From Agrobacterium tumefaciens (lineage in GTDB: Bacteria; Pseudomonadota; Alphaproteobacteria; Rhizobiales; Rhizobiaceae): a DNA stretch of 64,000 nucleotides. The DNA is taken from NCBI GenBank assembly GCA_025559845.1, contig CP048470.1:678501-742500 (forward strand), given 5' to 3'. The translations under genes and the position numbers were made by a program. This document shows, piece by piece, positions 9,117 through 19,030 of this stretch (its first letter is position 1; the number at the start of each line of letters is the position of its first letter). The notes below the pieces were generated by a model. The model searched no databases. It was not told the origin of the DNA and was given only the letters and a program-made list of their open reading frames with translations.

Positions 9117-10187
9117 TCAGTAGCCCGTCATCTCAAGGTACCCCTGTCCGGAAACACTACCCTGAAACTGGATGGGCCCCTCCCAGTATGGCGTGGTCGT
9201 ACTCATCCAGGATTTGTCGTTCAGGGCTTTCGTTGTGATGTCGAACCCTCGACTAGGTATTCTGACGCGCCACTCGACCGGGATCTGCTTGCCGTTGACA
9301 TCTGCGGACCTAAGCGGATCGAACGAAATATCCTCAGACGGAATTGGCGACACTTTTCCGTCGGCTGAAATCCAGTTTGCCGACGTGTAACCTGCGCCGC
9401 TGTCGCGCAGCCGGAAGGCCATGACCTTTTCGCCTGTTGCAAGGTGCAATGAAAACCAGTCCCAGCCTGTCTGATCTGCCGCAAGCGGCTGAGACGACCA
9501 TTCCCTATCCAGCCATGCCTCACCTTTGACATCGACAGATCGCCCATCGAGCACAACAGTTCCGCTGACCTCGTAGAAGGGCTGCGAATAATAATAGCTC
9601 GCCTGTCCAGCCAGCGATTTCACGGAATAGCCGCGATCTCCCTGAAGGACCAGCGGCCCCTTTGCCTTGAGCTCGAAACGATACTCGAAATCCTGCCCAG
9701 TTGCGCTGAGTGTGATTTGATCGAGCTGATCGCTGCCCGCACCCGTGGCCATCATATTCCAGTCGTCGATCCATGCCTCGAAAGGTGCAACGACAACGCC
9801 TGCCTGCCCTACGCCACCCCGCCCCAACCGTTCCGCAACGTGGTGGCGGCTGGCTGTCGTGACCGCCGCATGACCGATCCATATTTGCGGATCTGACCAT
9901 CCTGGCCTTTCACCTGAAGCTAGGCCCGATCGAAACAAAGTCCATTGCGCGCCAAGCCTCTCTCCAGCGACGGTCTCGAGATTGGCTGTCAGGTACCACC
10001 ACTCGATCCTGTAGTCGGAATGAGGTCCATGATCACGCGGGAACGTGAGCTGGACACCGCGCTGCGGAACTGAAAAGCCCTCGGCATTCGAACCCAGACC
10101 CGCAAAGCCCTGTGCAAATGTCATGACCGGGAAAAACGCCAGCACGGCGAATGCGACCAACGCCAAGAACTTCGATCTAACGCTCAT
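9117..10187 (-). CDS. attH: AttH-like secreted lipocalin/CrtC-fold protein
   Basis: Exported protein of the AttH / hydroxyneurosporene-dehydrogenase-like (CrtC) lipocalin family, about 356 residues. Start ATG 10187 has AAGGGTG seven bases upstream; an in-frame TTG at 10193 is less likely. The signal peptide (MSVRSKFLALVAFAVLAFF) ends near TFA-Q. Family features include FPRDHGPHSDYRIEWWYLTA near the N-terminus, AWLDREWSSQPL in the middle and the tryptophan-rich GWDWFSLHL. It overlaps the fused permease gene by 11 bases and is the last gene of an attE-attFG-attH operon. Carotenoid hydration is known for CrtC, but no carotenoid genes are here, so a lipid-carrier or extracytoplasmic partner role for the ABC system is more plausible. 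Confidence 0.75.
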   Translation of the reverse strand: MSVRSKFLALVAFAVLAFFPVMTFAQGFAGLGSNAEGFSVPQRGVQLTFPRDHGPHSDYRIEWWYLTANLETVAGERLGAQWTLFRSGLASGERPGWSDPQIWIGHAAVTTASRHHVAERLGRGGVGQAGVVVAPFEAWIDDWNMMATGAGSDQLDQITLSATGQDFEYRFELKAKGPLVLQGDRGYSVKSLAGQASYYYSQPFYEVSGTVVLDGRSVDVKGEAWLDREWSSQPLAADQTGWDWFSLHLATGEKVMAFRLRDSGAGYTSANWISADGKVSPIPSEDISFDPLRSADVNGKQIPVEWRVRIPSRGFDITTKALNDKSWMSTTTPYWEGPIQFQGSVSGQGYLEMTGY

Positions 10188-12591
10188 TGGCAAACACCCT
10201 TAAAAGATCCGCCGGATCGGTTGTTGCCAATCGGCGTACGGGCAGCAGCACGGACAGGATGGCGGCGACCAGAGCGATCATGCCGAGCCACAACCAGTCC
10301 ATCGGAAACAGGATCAACGGCAGACGCCAGCCGAACGCCTCGACATTGACGACGGACAGCAGCACCCAGGCAAGAGCAAGCCCCACCGGGACGGCGGCAA
10401 CAAACGTGGCAAACCACAGGGCAAGCGTCCGGGCGACCTCAAGAAAAGCCAGGTCGCGACGTCTAAGCCCCATCGCCCAGACTGGGGCAAGCTGTGGCAG
10501 CCGGAGAGATGACAAGGTCAAAAGGCTCGAAAACATCGCAAAGCCTGCAACCGCGAGGGTGAGGACATTGAGAGCGCCTGTCACGGCAAAGGTCTGCTCG
10601 AAGATTGCGGTCGATTGCCGCTTCAGGGAAACCTGATCAACGATATTGGCCTCGGGCAGACCGAAGTCCGCAACCAGACGGCGTCTGAATTCCGCGACGG
10701 TCTCCGGCGCCATTCGCAAACCATAGCGCAACTTCGCAACGGTGGGGTAATGACGTACGAGAGCATCCAATCCCACCATCACCTGACCGTTTGGGTTGCC
10801 GTAATCGGAAAAGACCCCCACCACCTTTGTACGCCAACCTCCGGGAAGCTCGATCTCCTGTCCAAGTATCGCCCTGCCAGCGCGCCAGAGTTGCTCATTT
10901 ACCAGTGCGCCTTTTCCATCGGCGACATCATCCCAGGCATCTGGCAGACTGACAATGATCGGCCAGTTGTCGCGATAGGTCGGATCATCGGCGACACCTG
11001 CTATCTGCATATGGCGGCCGGCAACGTCTGCCTCAATACTCCAAATGGGAAGAACCGCACTGACATGGCTCGGAAGCCATTGCCTGAGGCGCGCAGCCTC
11101 GCGCTCATCACGCGCAGTCACATACACTTCCGCAGCAAGCCGCTGATCAAGCCAACCGAGAAACGTCTGGCGAAAACTCGAGACCATCGTTCCAACTCCA
11201 ATGTTGGCAGAGAGTGCAAGCAAGAGAGCCATTAACGCCAGTGACAGGCCTGGAAGCTGCTGGCGGGTGTCAGCCCAGAACCATTCGACCAGTACAGACC
11301 GTGACATCCGCTGGGCAATACCCATGCAGAATGCCAGGCCAGCTGGCAGGATCAGAGCCGCACCCAGAAGAAGGCTGCCAAGGATTACAAAGCCCAAGTA
11401 GAGACCGTGCCCGACAAGAGCCAATACCGCCGATACGAGCAGGAGCATCAAGCCGCTCACCGCTTGAATCGTGAGGCTCCGTGTCGAAGCCCTTGCCCAG
11501 GCTCTTTGCTGCGCAGACGCCAGGATTGGCATCGACCAGACCCGCCACAAGCTCTGAACGGAAGAAAGTGCCGTGCCGAAAAGCGCCATTGCCAGCCCGG
11601 CCGCCCACCATTCCGGTCTCAAGGACAAGGCACCCGGAACACTCGCGCCATAAAGCCCGCGTAACGTAGCAGAAACACCCGGCAGCAATGCCGAGGCGAC
11701 AAAATAGCCGATGATCACACCGATCAGACCGGACAGAAGCGCAAAAGCCGCGATCTCGAGAACCAGCATGGCCGTCAGCGCACGGAGAGAAACGCCGGCC
11801 GACCGGAGCGTACGGAACGTGCCGCGCCGCTGTTCGAAAGACAGTCCCGTCGCCGAATAGACGATGAAGAGACCGACAACAAAAGCCAGAAAGCCGAATG
11901 CGGTCAGATTGAGATGAAAACTGTCAGTCAGACTGGAGACGTCGGGGCGTTCGCCTGCGGCACGTATCGACAGTTCCGGTGCGAGCGTTTCGAGCGAGGT
12001 GAGACCAGGTCTTTGTATCGGTGCAACAACAATCCTGCTTAACGCACCGCCCCGGTTGAGCAGTCGATCGGCAACACCGATGTCGACGAAGGCCGCGTCG
12101 TCGGGAAGATCCGTGGCTGTCTTAATGGACAGACCACCGACATCTTTGAGTCGGTTGGCGGTTGCGGCGGAAACGATCAGTTGCCCCGGCTCTCCGACGA
12201 AGGCAACGAGATCAGAGGTGCCGGTGACACGAAAACCACCTCCTCCTCCACTTGCCGGCATACTCAGCGGATCGATACCGATCAGCCGGATACGAACCTG
12301 CCCGAACCTACGATCACCATCGATAACAGGCGAAACGTTCCAGCCAGCTCTTCTAAGCCTTGAATAGACGCCTGTCGGGATACCTCTGCCGTCCCTGTCC
12401 ACCAGTTGAACAAAGTCATTCTGTTCCAGAACCGATGCTGCCCGCCCATAACTTGCCCGCGCCTCAGCGTTGATCGCCTGCACCCCGGACCAGAGCGCCG
12501 TCGCCAGTGCCACACCAAGAATTAGCGTTACGAACTGAAGGGGCCGATAGCGCCAATGCGAAAGGAGCGCCCGGAAGGCGGGCCAACTCAT
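10177..12591 (-). CDS. FtsX-type ABC permease, AttF-AttG fusion
   Basis: An 804-residue inner-membrane permease built of two MacB/FtsX-like halves. The N-terminal half has one membrane segment, a periplasmic domain, then three segments near 230-350. The second half begins around residue 400 and repeats the layout, ending with three segments and LPVRRLATTDPADLLRVF. In AttEFGH systems these halves are usually two proteins (AttF and AttG), so this is a fusion. Its start overlaps the ATPase stop (ATGA, 4 bases) and its end overlaps attH by 11 bases. It should work with the LolD-like ATPase in moving a lipid or lipoprotein-like substrate out of the inner membrane rather than in import. Confidence 0.8.
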   Translation of the reverse strand: MSWPAFRALLSHWRYRPLQFVTLILGVALATALWSGVQAINAEARASYGRAASVLEQNDFVQLVDRDGRGIPTGVYSRLRRAGWNVSPVIDGDRRFGQVRIRLIGIDPLSMPASGGGGGFRVTGTSDLVAFVGEPGQLIVSAATANRLKDVGGLSIKTATDLPDDAAFVDIGVADRLLNRGGALSRIVVAPIQRPGLTSLETLAPELSIRAAGERPDVSSLTDSFHLNLTAFGFLAFVVGLFIVYSATGLSFEQRRGTFRTLRSAGVSLRALTAMLVLEIAAFALLSGLIGVIIGYFVASALLPGVSATLRGLYGASVPGALSLRPEWWAAGLAMALFGTALSSVQSLWRVWSMPILASAQQRAWARASTRSLTIQAVSGLMLLLVSAVLALVGHGLYLGFVILGSLLLGAALILPAGLAFCMGIAQRMSRSVLVEWFWADTRQQLPGLSLALMALLLALSANIGVGTMVSSFRQTFLGWLDQRLAAEVYVTARDEREAARLRQWLPSHVSAVLPIWSIEADVAGRHMQIAGVADDPTYRDNWPIIVSLPDAWDDVADGKGALVNEQLWRAGRAILGQEIELPGGWRTKVVGVFSDYGNPNGQVMVGLDALVRHYPTVAKLRYGLRMAPETVAEFRRRLVADFGLPEANIVDQVSLKRQSTAIFEQTFAVTGALNVLTLAVAGFAMFSSLLTLSSLRLPQLAPVWAMGLRRRDLAFLEVARTLALWFATFVAAVPVGLALAWVLLSVVNVEAFGWRLPLILFPMDWLWLGMIALVAAILSVLLPVRRLATTDPADLLRVFANER

Positions 12592-13247
12592 GCCACCACC
12601 TTTCCGCCATGCAGCAGGACGCGGCGATCGAGCTTGTCGGCCACGCGGCTCGAATGTGTAACAAGAAGAAGCGCCATTCCAGCGTTCTTGGTGAGGTCAA
12701 GCATGACGTCGATAACGATATCAGCCGTCACTTCGTCAAGATTACCGGTCGGTTCGTCAGCGAGTACCAGCGCAGGTCTTGCCGCGAGTGTGCGGGCAAT
12801 CGCGACCCGCTGTTGCTGACCACCGGAAAGCTGTTCCGGATAACGTTTCAGGAACGGGTCAATGCCGAGCGCCTGAACCAGTTCACGTTCCCAGGCGGGA
12901 TCAAAACGACCGGCAAGCTTGGCATGGAAAGAGACATTCGCGGCAACGTTGAGGCTTGGGATCAGATTGAATTGCTGGAAGACGACGCCGACATCAACGC
13001 GGCGATAATTGGCACGGCCGGTATCATCCAAGTGGGCGATCTCACGCCCATTCACAACAATCGTGCCGCCATCGGGTTTGTCGAGGCCTCCGACAAGATG
13101 GAGCAAAGTGCTTTTGCCACTGCCGGACTCGCCGGTCAGTGCAAGGCTTTCGGCCGAATTCAGGCGAAGATCAACACCACGCAATATCTGCGTCGGACCT
13201 TCCGCCGTTAAATAGGATTTGGTGATATCGGTCAGTATCAGGGTCAT
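12588..13247 (-). CDS. LolD/MacB-type ABC ATPase (AttE)
   Basis: Nucleotide-binding subunit of the fused FtsX-type permease, 219 residues. Walker A is GESGSGKST, the signature is LSGGQQQRVAIARTL, Walker B is LVLADEPTGNLDE, and the H-loop is LLVTHSSRVAD. Length and the TGNLDE motif mark the LolD/MacB/FtsE class used with FtsX-type permeases, not an importer ATPase. It begins the operon at ATG 13247 and its stop overlaps the permease start by 4 bases. It is the nearest ATPase to the fhu genes but is on the opposite strand and of the wrong class to serve FhuB. Confidence 0.86.
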   Translation of the reverse strand: MTLILTDITKSYLTAEGPTQILRGVDLRLNSAESLALTGESGSGKSTLLHLVGGLDKPDGGTIVVNGREIAHLDDTGRANYRRVDVGVVFQQFNLIPSLNVAANVSFHAKLAGRFDPAWERELVQALGIDPFLKRYPEQLSGGQQQRVAIARTLAARPALVLADEPTGNLDEVTADIVIDVMLDLTKNAGMALLLVTHSSRVADKLDRRVLLHGGKVVA

Positions 13248-13356
13248 GGATGTCCCGGTCGCAAGCCATGTGTGTTTCGCCTGACTTTATCGGGAACTAC
13301 ACTCACTCGGCAATAAAGCCGTTTCGCTCACGCCAAACGCTCTATACCTGATAGAA

Positions 13357-13387
13357 AACCACGAGGCGCTTACGCGGCCTCGTGGTT
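13357..13387 (-). terminator. Rho-independent terminator after the chemoreceptor gene
   Basis: Perfect 11-bp arms (13357-13367 and 13377-13387) around a 9-base loop. Read on the minus strand the hairpin runs into TTTTCTAT, 25 bases past the chemoreceptor stop. Confidence 0.75.
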
Positions 13388-13411
13388 GCCGTGATGATAA
13401 GAGTAATTACC

Positions 13412-15382
13412 TCAGAATTCCTGCCATTCACTCATGTCGAGTGCATTGGCACCTGACGTCATGGCATAGCGGGGCTTGGGCTGACGTTGCTGCGAGACGA
13501 CCACCACTGGTGCCGGACGTGCCTGGTTGGCGACTTTGAACCGGCCGACAAGCTGCGAGAGGCCAGCCGCTTCTGCCGAAAGCTTGTGCGTGGAGGCCGA
13601 GGTCTCCTCAACCATGGCTGCATTCTGCTGCGTGACCTGGTCCATCTGGTTGACGGCCGTGTTCACCTCGGCAAGTGCAGTCGCCTGTTCCTGCGATGCT
13701 GTCGCAATAGAGTGGATGCGATCATTGATCTGGGCAACGTAGTCAATGATTTCGGTCAAAGCGCCGCCGGTGTCCTCAACAAGCGTGACACCAGACTGAA
13801 CGCTGGTGGCGGAGCGGCTGATCAGAACCTTGATATCCTTGGCTGCCACGGCCGAACGCTGCGCCAGTTCCCGTACTTCCTGGGCGACAACCGCAAACCC
13901 TTTACCGGCCTCACCCGCACGAGCGGCTTCAACACCGGCATTCAAGGCAAGGAGGTTGGTCTGAAAGGCAATTTCATCGATAACATTGGTGATCTGAGCA
14001 ATTTCGTCGGAGGCATGCTTGATTTCCGCCATGGCGGTGATGGCACGACCAACGACATCCGAGGACTTCCCGGCGCGGTCCTTGGCTTCCGACACAATCC
14101 TGGTTGCTTCGTGAGCACGATCGGTCGATTGCCGCACCACTGTCGTGATTTCGTCTAGAGCTGCGGAAGATTCTTCAAGCGCCGCGGCCTGCTGCTCGGT
14201 TCGCTTGGAAAGGCTATCCGAAGACGTACGAAGCTCTTCGCTGTTCGCGTTCAACGTATCACTTGCGGTGCGAATTTCGCCCACGGTTTCCTGAAGGCTC
14301 GCAATCGTGTTGTTGACGTTTTGCTGAAGCTGCTGGAACACGCCCTTGAACTCGCCCGTCATCGTCTGGGTGAGATCACCGTCAGCCAGGAGGCGAACGA
14401 CCCGGTTGGTCTCGTCTACGCCGGTTTCAACCGACTGCACGAGTGTGTTGATATTGGCGGCAAACTGGTCAAGAGCGTCATCACCATAGCTTGTTCCCAC
14501 TCTTCTTGAAAAATCGCCGGCTGCAGCAGAGGTCACGACCACAGCCATCCCCTGCTGCAGGCTGTCGCTCTTCTGTCGCATCGCCGCTTCCTGGGCGTTC
14601 ATGCGCTGCACCTCAAGGCCGTTCTGCTTGAAGACCTCGACTGCCGCTGCCATTTCACCGATTTCGTCTGAGCGCTGCAAAAACGGTACGTCCGCGCGGA
14701 AGTCGCCAGCGGCCAAAGTCTTCATGACGCTTGTTACAGTTCTTATAGGATTGCTGATCTGATGCGTGGCGATGTAGAACGCGATCGCTCCGCCGCCAGC
14801 AAGCCCGATGATTGTGACGGCGGCCATAATGACCAGTACGCTGGACTGAAACGCCTGGAGGTCGGAACTGATTTCAGCAAGCTTCGCCTGGTTCTGATTA
14901 ACGACGTCGTCGATTTCTTTCTGATAATGCTTTCTGTTGGCGCGATTTTCTTCGGTGTTGCCGTGAATGTTCGAGGCCGCTGGCCCCTCAGTTACGGCGA
15001 TGCGTGCCGTCTCTGTCCGGAAGCGGGTAAATGCCGTCGCTTTCTCACGCAGCTCCGAAAAGTCCTTTTTCTGCTCTTCAGGAACCAGAGGCTCCCAGGC
15101 ATCAAGCAGCGTGTTCATCTTGGCCAGCGATGCGAGCGCACCATCCGCAAACGGCTTTGCCTCTTCGACTGAGGTTGCGGCATACGTGCCGCGAAGGTCC
15201 ATGACGACCGCCGTGACAAGCTTGTTGAGCGCTTCGCCGTTCAGCGCACGATTGGCTGAATTTTCAAGCCGATCAACCCGGGCGTCGTAAACGCTGAGGG
15301 TGTAAAAACTGATGGTGCCGATGGTGAGCGCAGTCAGCGCCATCACCGCGACGATCGAATAGATCTTGCCACGAATGTTCAT
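13412..15382 (-). CDS. Methyl-accepting chemotaxis protein
   Basis: Transmembrane chemoreceptor of 656 residues. Membrane segments lie at about 8-30 and 181-204, enclosing a ~150-residue periplasmic, mostly helical sensor of the four-helix-bundle type. A HAMP domain follows (about 205-257), and a second HAMP-like segment with AAGDFSRRV and ADGDLTQTM lies near 285-350. The signalling domain has the conserved hairpin tip around [20 protein letters not shown]. The protein ends in EWQEF, a W-x-x-F tail like the E. coli NWETF pentapeptide that tethers CheR/CheB. No chemotaxis genes adjoin it, so it is an orphan receptor; its ligand is not predictable. Its promoter should lie in the 15383-15637 gap. 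Confidence 0.92.
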   Translation of the reverse strand: MNIRGKIYSIVAVMALTALTIGTISFYTLSVYDARVDRLENSANRALNGEALNKLVTAVVMDLRGTYAATSVEEAKPFADGALASLAKMNTLLDAWEPLVPEEQKKDFSELREKATAFTRFRTETARIAVTEGPAASNIHGNTEENRANRKHYQKEIDDVVNQNQAKLAEISSDLQAFQSSVLVIMAAVTIIGLAGGGAIAFYIATHQISNPIRTVTSVMKTLAAGDFRADVPFLQRSDEIGEMAAAVEVFKQNGLEVQRMNAQEAAMRQKSDSLQQGMAVVVTSAAAGDFSRRVGTSYGDDALDQFAANINTLVQSVETGVDETNRVVRLLADGDLTQTMTGEFKGVFQQLQQNVNNTIASLQETVGEIRTASDTLNANSEELRTSSDSLSKRTEQQAAALEESSAALDEITTVVRQSTDRAHEATRIVSEAKDRAGKSSDVVGRAITAMAEIKHASDEIAQITNVIDEIAFQTNLLALNAGVEAARAGEAGKGFAVVAQEVRELAQRSAVAAKDIKVLISRSATSVQSGVTLVEDTGGALTEIIDYVAQINDRIHSIATASQEQATALAEVNTAVNQMDQVTQQNAAMVEETSASTHKLSAEAAGLSQLVGRFKVANQARPAPVVVVSQQRQPKPRYAMTSGANALDMSEWQEF

Positions 15383-15637
15383 GGTTGCTCCGGAAGTATG
15401 CAGATTTTTTGAGGGAGGTTGGAGCCTTCATGGCTTCGCGATCGCTTAATTAGCCATAGATGATTAACGCAACATGACCTGACCCCAATTGATTTGCCGC
15501 CCTGAAAACTAGTTGTGGGGGTCTTCGAGAGCGTGGAGCAAGGCGTCGTCAACTCAGACGCCGGCGAGGAAAGGGCGCGACTGTCGCCAGGGGGCGATTG
15601 CAGGAAAAAGAAAGTACAATGTGTCTCAGGAGACAAC
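15383..15637. promoter_or_regulatory. Intergenic region upstream of the chemoreceptor
   Basis: About 255 bp without a credible gene. The side near 15440-15480 is AT-rich (TTAATTAGCC, GATGATTAACG) and should hold the minus-strand promoter of the chemoreceptor gene. I cannot place -35/-10 boxes with confidence. Confidence 0.35.
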
Positions 15638-15667
15638 TGCCGGGCACGCATATCGCTATGCCCGGCA
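15638..15667 (-). terminator. Hairpin after the Dpp-type operon, weak T-run
   Basis: Nine-base perfect arms TGCCGGGCA/TGCCCGGCA (15638-15646, 15659-15667) with a 12-base loop, starting 11 bases past the stop of the binding-protein gene. The following minus-strand bases (GTTGTCTCC) are only mildly T-rich, so it may be a weak terminator or an mRNA-stabilising stem. Confidence 0.5.
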
Positions 15668-15677
15668 GGTCTGGCGC

Positions 15678-17207
15678 TTATTCGACCTTGGTGTTCTCGA
15701 TGCTCAGGCCCGACTGGAAGGTCAGGAAGCCCGGCATGTTGGTAAAGCCAGTCACACCTTTTTTGATGGCGTAGTTCTGCTCGCGCCACATGAAATAAAC
15801 CAGCGGTGACAACTCCAACGCGCGATCGACGAATTTGTCGTAGATCTTTTCCCGCTCGGCCTTGTCGACCGTTGCGCGTCCCGTATCCAACAGCTCATTG
15901 ATTTGCTGATCGTTGAAATAAGGGGAATTGTTGGTTCGCACGAGCTTGTCGCCACCGTAATAGTAGTTGCTCAGCCAATCAGCGTCTGTGATTTCACCCA
16001 GGCTTCCCAGCACTGTAAAATCATAGTCTGCGGAGGTCGCCTTCGCCATGCGGCTGGCCCAATCAGGAAGATCAAGCGTCACCTTGATGCCAATTTTGGC
16101 GAGTTCAGACTGGATTGCGACTGCGGTATTCTGGTGGAAGCTATATTGCGACGATGCAAGCAGACGAACCTCGAAACCGTCTGGATAGCCCGCCTTCGTC
16201 AAAAGCTCTTTCGCCTTGGCGACATCATGTTTGAAGTAGTTCGCCTTGGCGTCGGAATACCCCATGTATCCCTTCGGAATGGCAATGCCATAAATCGGGC
16301 TTCCCAGACCATTGAACGCCGTATTGATGATGACGCTTCGATCCACGGCATAGGCAATGGCCTGTCTGACCTCTGGCTTCGAAAACGGCTCGAACTTGGT
16401 GTTGAATTGCAGCCCCATGAATGGACCGGTATTTCTGAGAAGTTCTGTCTCCGGACCTTTTTCCAGGTCGGCGGCATCCTTGGCAGGTACGTAGTCGATA
16501 ATATCGACATCGCCAGACTTCAGCGCGTTTACGCGGGTGTTTTCATCACTATAGAAGACATAGTGCACTTCATCGAGATCAGGCTTGCCCTGCTTGTAGT
16601 AGTCATCGAATTTCTCGACAACGATTTCGCGTCCACGGGTCCAGCTTCCAAACTTGAATGGTCCGGCACCAACCGGCGTCGCAGTCGGGTTGTTTGCGTT
16701 TTTCGCGAGCCATGCGGCAGGGACGATGACCGATTCCGGCAACGCAAGATAATCAACGAGGGCGACCGACGGCTTGGATAGCGTGAGCTTTACGGTCTTC
16801 TGATCCGGCGTCTCAATCTTCGAAATGATAGAAAGCTCGTTGCGGAAGGCAGCCTTGCCGGCAGGATCAAGCATGTGCTCCAGCGATGCTTTCACATCGG
16901 CGGCGGTAACATCCGTTCCGTCGTGGAACTTGGCAGCGCGCAGGTGGAAGGTGAACTCCTTCGCATCGGGACTGACGTCGTAGCTTTCGGCGAGTTCTGG
17001 CGAAATCTTGCCATCGATACCGTAATTGACGAGCCCACGATGAATGGCGAGCTTCACTGTGCGTCCGGACGTCCCAGGCTGGACCACGGTATCGAGCGTC
17101 GACGGCTCGCCGGATAACCCGAAATACAGTGTGCCATCAGCCAAAGCCGCCGTGGCAGCTAAGCTCAGGAAACTGCTGGCCAAAGCCAGACGGAGAAATC
17201 TCTGCAT
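15678..17207 (-). CDS. ABC transporter solute-binding protein, Dpp/Opp type (SBP_bac_5)
   Basis: Periplasmic binding protein of 509 residues for peptides or similar bulky solutes. ATG 17207 is preceded by AAGGGAAC and begins a clear signal peptide (MQRFLRLALASSFLSLAATA..ALA-D). Longer in-frame starts up to 17363 lack this. Family blocks visible include RGLVNYGIDGKISPELAESY, FHDGTDVTAADVKASLE and RQAIAYAVDRSVI. It is the last gene of its operon (ATPase, two permeases, then this), 25 bp downstream of the second permease. The true ligand could be a peptide, an opine-like conjugate or a lactam; the divergent HyuAB/oxidase genes make a cyclic or N-substituted amino compound plausible. Confidence 0.88.
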   Translation of the reverse strand: MQRFLRLALASSFLSLAATAALADGTLYFGLSGEPSTLDTVVQPGTSGRTVKLAIHRGLVNYGIDGKISPELAESYDVSPDAKEFTFHLRAAKFHDGTDVTAADVKASLEHMLDPAGKAAFRNELSIISKIETPDQKTVKLTLSKPSVALVDYLALPESVIVPAAWLAKNANNPTATPVGAGPFKFGSWTRGREIVVEKFDDYYKQGKPDLDEVHYVFYSDENTRVNALKSGDVDIIDYVPAKDAADLEKGPETELLRNTGPFMGLQFNTKFEPFSKPEVRQAIAYAVDRSVIINTAFNGLGSPIYGIAIPKGYMGYSDAKANYFKHDVAKAKELLTKAGYPDGFEVRLLASSQYSFHQNTAVAIQSELAKIGIKVTLDLPDWASRMAKATSADYDFTVLGSLGEITDADWLSNYYYGGDKLVRTNNSPYFNDQQINELLDTGRATVDKAEREKIYDKFVDRALELSPLVYFMWREQNYAIKKGVTGFTNMPGFLTFQSGLSIENTKVE

Positions 17208-17232
17208 AATTGTTCCCTTTCGTTGTTGTTTA

Positions 17233-18060
17233 TCAGTTTTCGCGAAGTCTGGGGTCCAGGTGATCGCGCAGCGCGTCACCGAGAATGTTGATGGCAAGAA
17301 CCGTGAAGGCGAGGCAGACCGAAGGCCATACGACATACATCGGGTTCTGACTGAGATAGCCACGTGCCGTTCCGATCATCTGCCCCCAGGACGGTTCCGG
17401 CGGAACGATGCCGAGCCCCAGGAAACTCAATCCAGATTCCAGAAGGATTGCGGCGGCAATCGTCAGCGTTCCCTGAACCACCAGCGGTGAAAGGATGTTT
17501 GGCAAGATCGCCTTGAACACGACGCGCAGATAACTTGCGCCCATGGCATGTTCTGCCTCGATGAATTCCTGACGAATGACCTGCAATGTGGCGGACTGTG
17601 CGACGCGGGCAAATTGCGGGATGAAAATGATGCCGATAACGACACTGAGACTGACGACACCGCTGCGCCAGAAACCGACAGCCAGAAGCGCCAGAAGGAT
17701 TGCCGGGAAGCTCAGCATGATGTCGACGGCGCGCATGACGAAAAATGCGGGCACAGGACGGCTGTAGGCACCGATGATGCCAAATGCCGTGCCGCCGATG
17801 GCCGCAATCACCGTCGAGACGACCGCAACGAGGATGGTCGGTCGGATGCCGACGAGAAGACGGGAGAGGATGTCACGACCGAATTCGTCTGTTCCTAGCA
17901 GATATGCAACGGAACTCGTCTGGTTCACGGCGTTCTGATTGATCAGCAGCGGATCATGCGGCGCGATCGCCGGCCCGACCAGCGCGACTGCGAGAACCGC
18001 GAGGATGACGAGCAGGCTTGCAAGAACGAGCGGACGGCGAAAAAGAAGAGACGTCATCAT
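17233..18060 (-). CDS. ABC permease, DppC-like
   Basis: Inner-membrane permease of 275 residues with the N-terminal OppC-type segment and five further membrane helices. The LLGTDEFGRDILSRLLVG block and the EAA loop EAEHAMGASYLRVVFKAILPN are diagnostic of the DppC/OppC side. It pairs with the upstream DppB-like permease, whose stop its start overlaps by 4 bases (ATGA). Confidence 0.9.
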   Translation of the reverse strand: MMTSLLFRRPLVLASLLVILAVLAVALVGPAIAPHDPLLINQNAVNQTSSVAYLLGTDEFGRDILSRLLVGIRPTILVAVVSTVIAAIGGTAFGIIGAYSRPVPAFFVMRAVDIMLSFPAILLALLAVGFWRSGVVSLSVVIGIIFIPQFARVAQSATLQVIRQEFIEAEHAMGASYLRVVFKAILPNILSPLVVQGTLTIAAAILLESGLSFLGLGIVPPEPSWGQMIGTARGYLSQNPMYVVWPSVCLAFTVLAINILGDALRDHLDPRLREN

Positions 18061-19028
18061 GCGCGCTTCCGACGAATACGTGGGTCGAGCAGGCTATAGA
18101 GAAGGTCGACGCACAGGTTGATGAGAATGAAGAGAGCGGCGATCATCAGGATGCTGCCCTGCACAAGCGGATAATTTCTGTTCGATACCGCCGTAACCAG
18201 AAGCGTGCTGAGACCTGGCCAGTTGAAGAGAGCCTCGACGAGAACCGTTCCGCCCATCAAGTTGCCGAGTTGCAGGCCAACGATGGTGACGATCGGGATT
18301 GCCGCGTTTCGTAGAACATGGAGCCAGATCACTCTACGCTCACGCATGCCGCGTGCACGCAACGAACGAACAAAGTCACGACCGAGTATTTCGAGCATCG
18401 AAGACCTGGTCATCCGGGCAATCGACGCGGCCAGTCCGAGGCCAAGCGTCAAGGCCGGTAACACGAGCTTCTGGAAATGCAGGAATGCGTTGCGGGAAAT
18501 GTCTGTGTATCCACTCGACGGCAGCCAGCCGAGGTTCAGGCTGAGCAACAGGATCAGGAGTGAACCAAGGATGTAGACCGGTACGGAGATGCCGAGTGTC
18601 GACAGAGATGTCAGAAGACCATCGAGAAAACTTCCGCGGCGCAAGGCGGCGGCAATGCCGACAGGAACACCGATAAGTGCCGCAATCACAATCGCAGCAA
18701 CGGCCAGTTCCATCGTTTTTGGCAGGCTGGCTGCAACGTATTCGATGACAGGATAGCCATCGAGCGAGTTGCCGAGATCACCGGTCGCGGCCCCTCCCAG
18801 CCATTTGACATATTGCGACAAGACAGGCTGGTCGAGGCCAAGCTGCTGGCGCATCGCAGCAACCGTTTCCGGCGATGGGTTACTTTCTGGACCAAGCAGC
18901 AACAGGACCGGATCGCCAGGCATGATATACATGATCGAAAATACCAGCGTTGCGATCACCCAAAGCTGAATGAGGGCCGTTACCAGCCGTGAGCCGAGGA
19001 CGATGATGAAGGAAGTGAACGCTTGCAT
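18057..19028 (-). CDS. ABC permease, DppB-like
   Basis: Inner-membrane permease of 323 residues. It has MPGDPVLLLLGPESNPSPET after the first membrane segment, six predicted helices, the EAA loop RSLRARGMRERRVIWLHVLRNA, and the family ending DLLYSLLDPRIRRKR. It begins 2 bases after the fused ATPase gene stops and overlaps dppC by 4 bases, so all are co-translated. Confidence 0.9.
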   Translation of the reverse strand: MQAFTSFIIVLGSRLVTALIQLWVIATLVFSIMYIMPGDPVLLLLGPESNPSPETVAAMRQQLGLDQPVLSQYVKWLGGAATGDLGNSLDGYPVIEYVAASLPKTMELAVAAIVIAALIGVPVGIAAALRRGSFLDGLLTSLSTLGISVPVYILGSLLILLLSLNLGWLPSSGYTDISRNAFLHFQKLVLPALTLGLGLAASIARMTRSSMLEILGRDFVRSLRARGMRERRVIWLHVLRNAAIPIVTIVGLQLGNLMGGTVLVEALFNWPGLSTLLVTAVSNRNYPLVQGSILMIAALFILINLCVDLLYSLLDPRIRRKRA

Positions 19029-19030
19029 CG

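Noticed and set aside
10615..11235. A 206-codon plus-strand frame
   Set aside because: Antisense to the fused AttFG permease, without any domain.
15903..16781. A 292-codon plus-strand frame
   Set aside because: Antisense to the Dpp-type binding protein; shadow frame.
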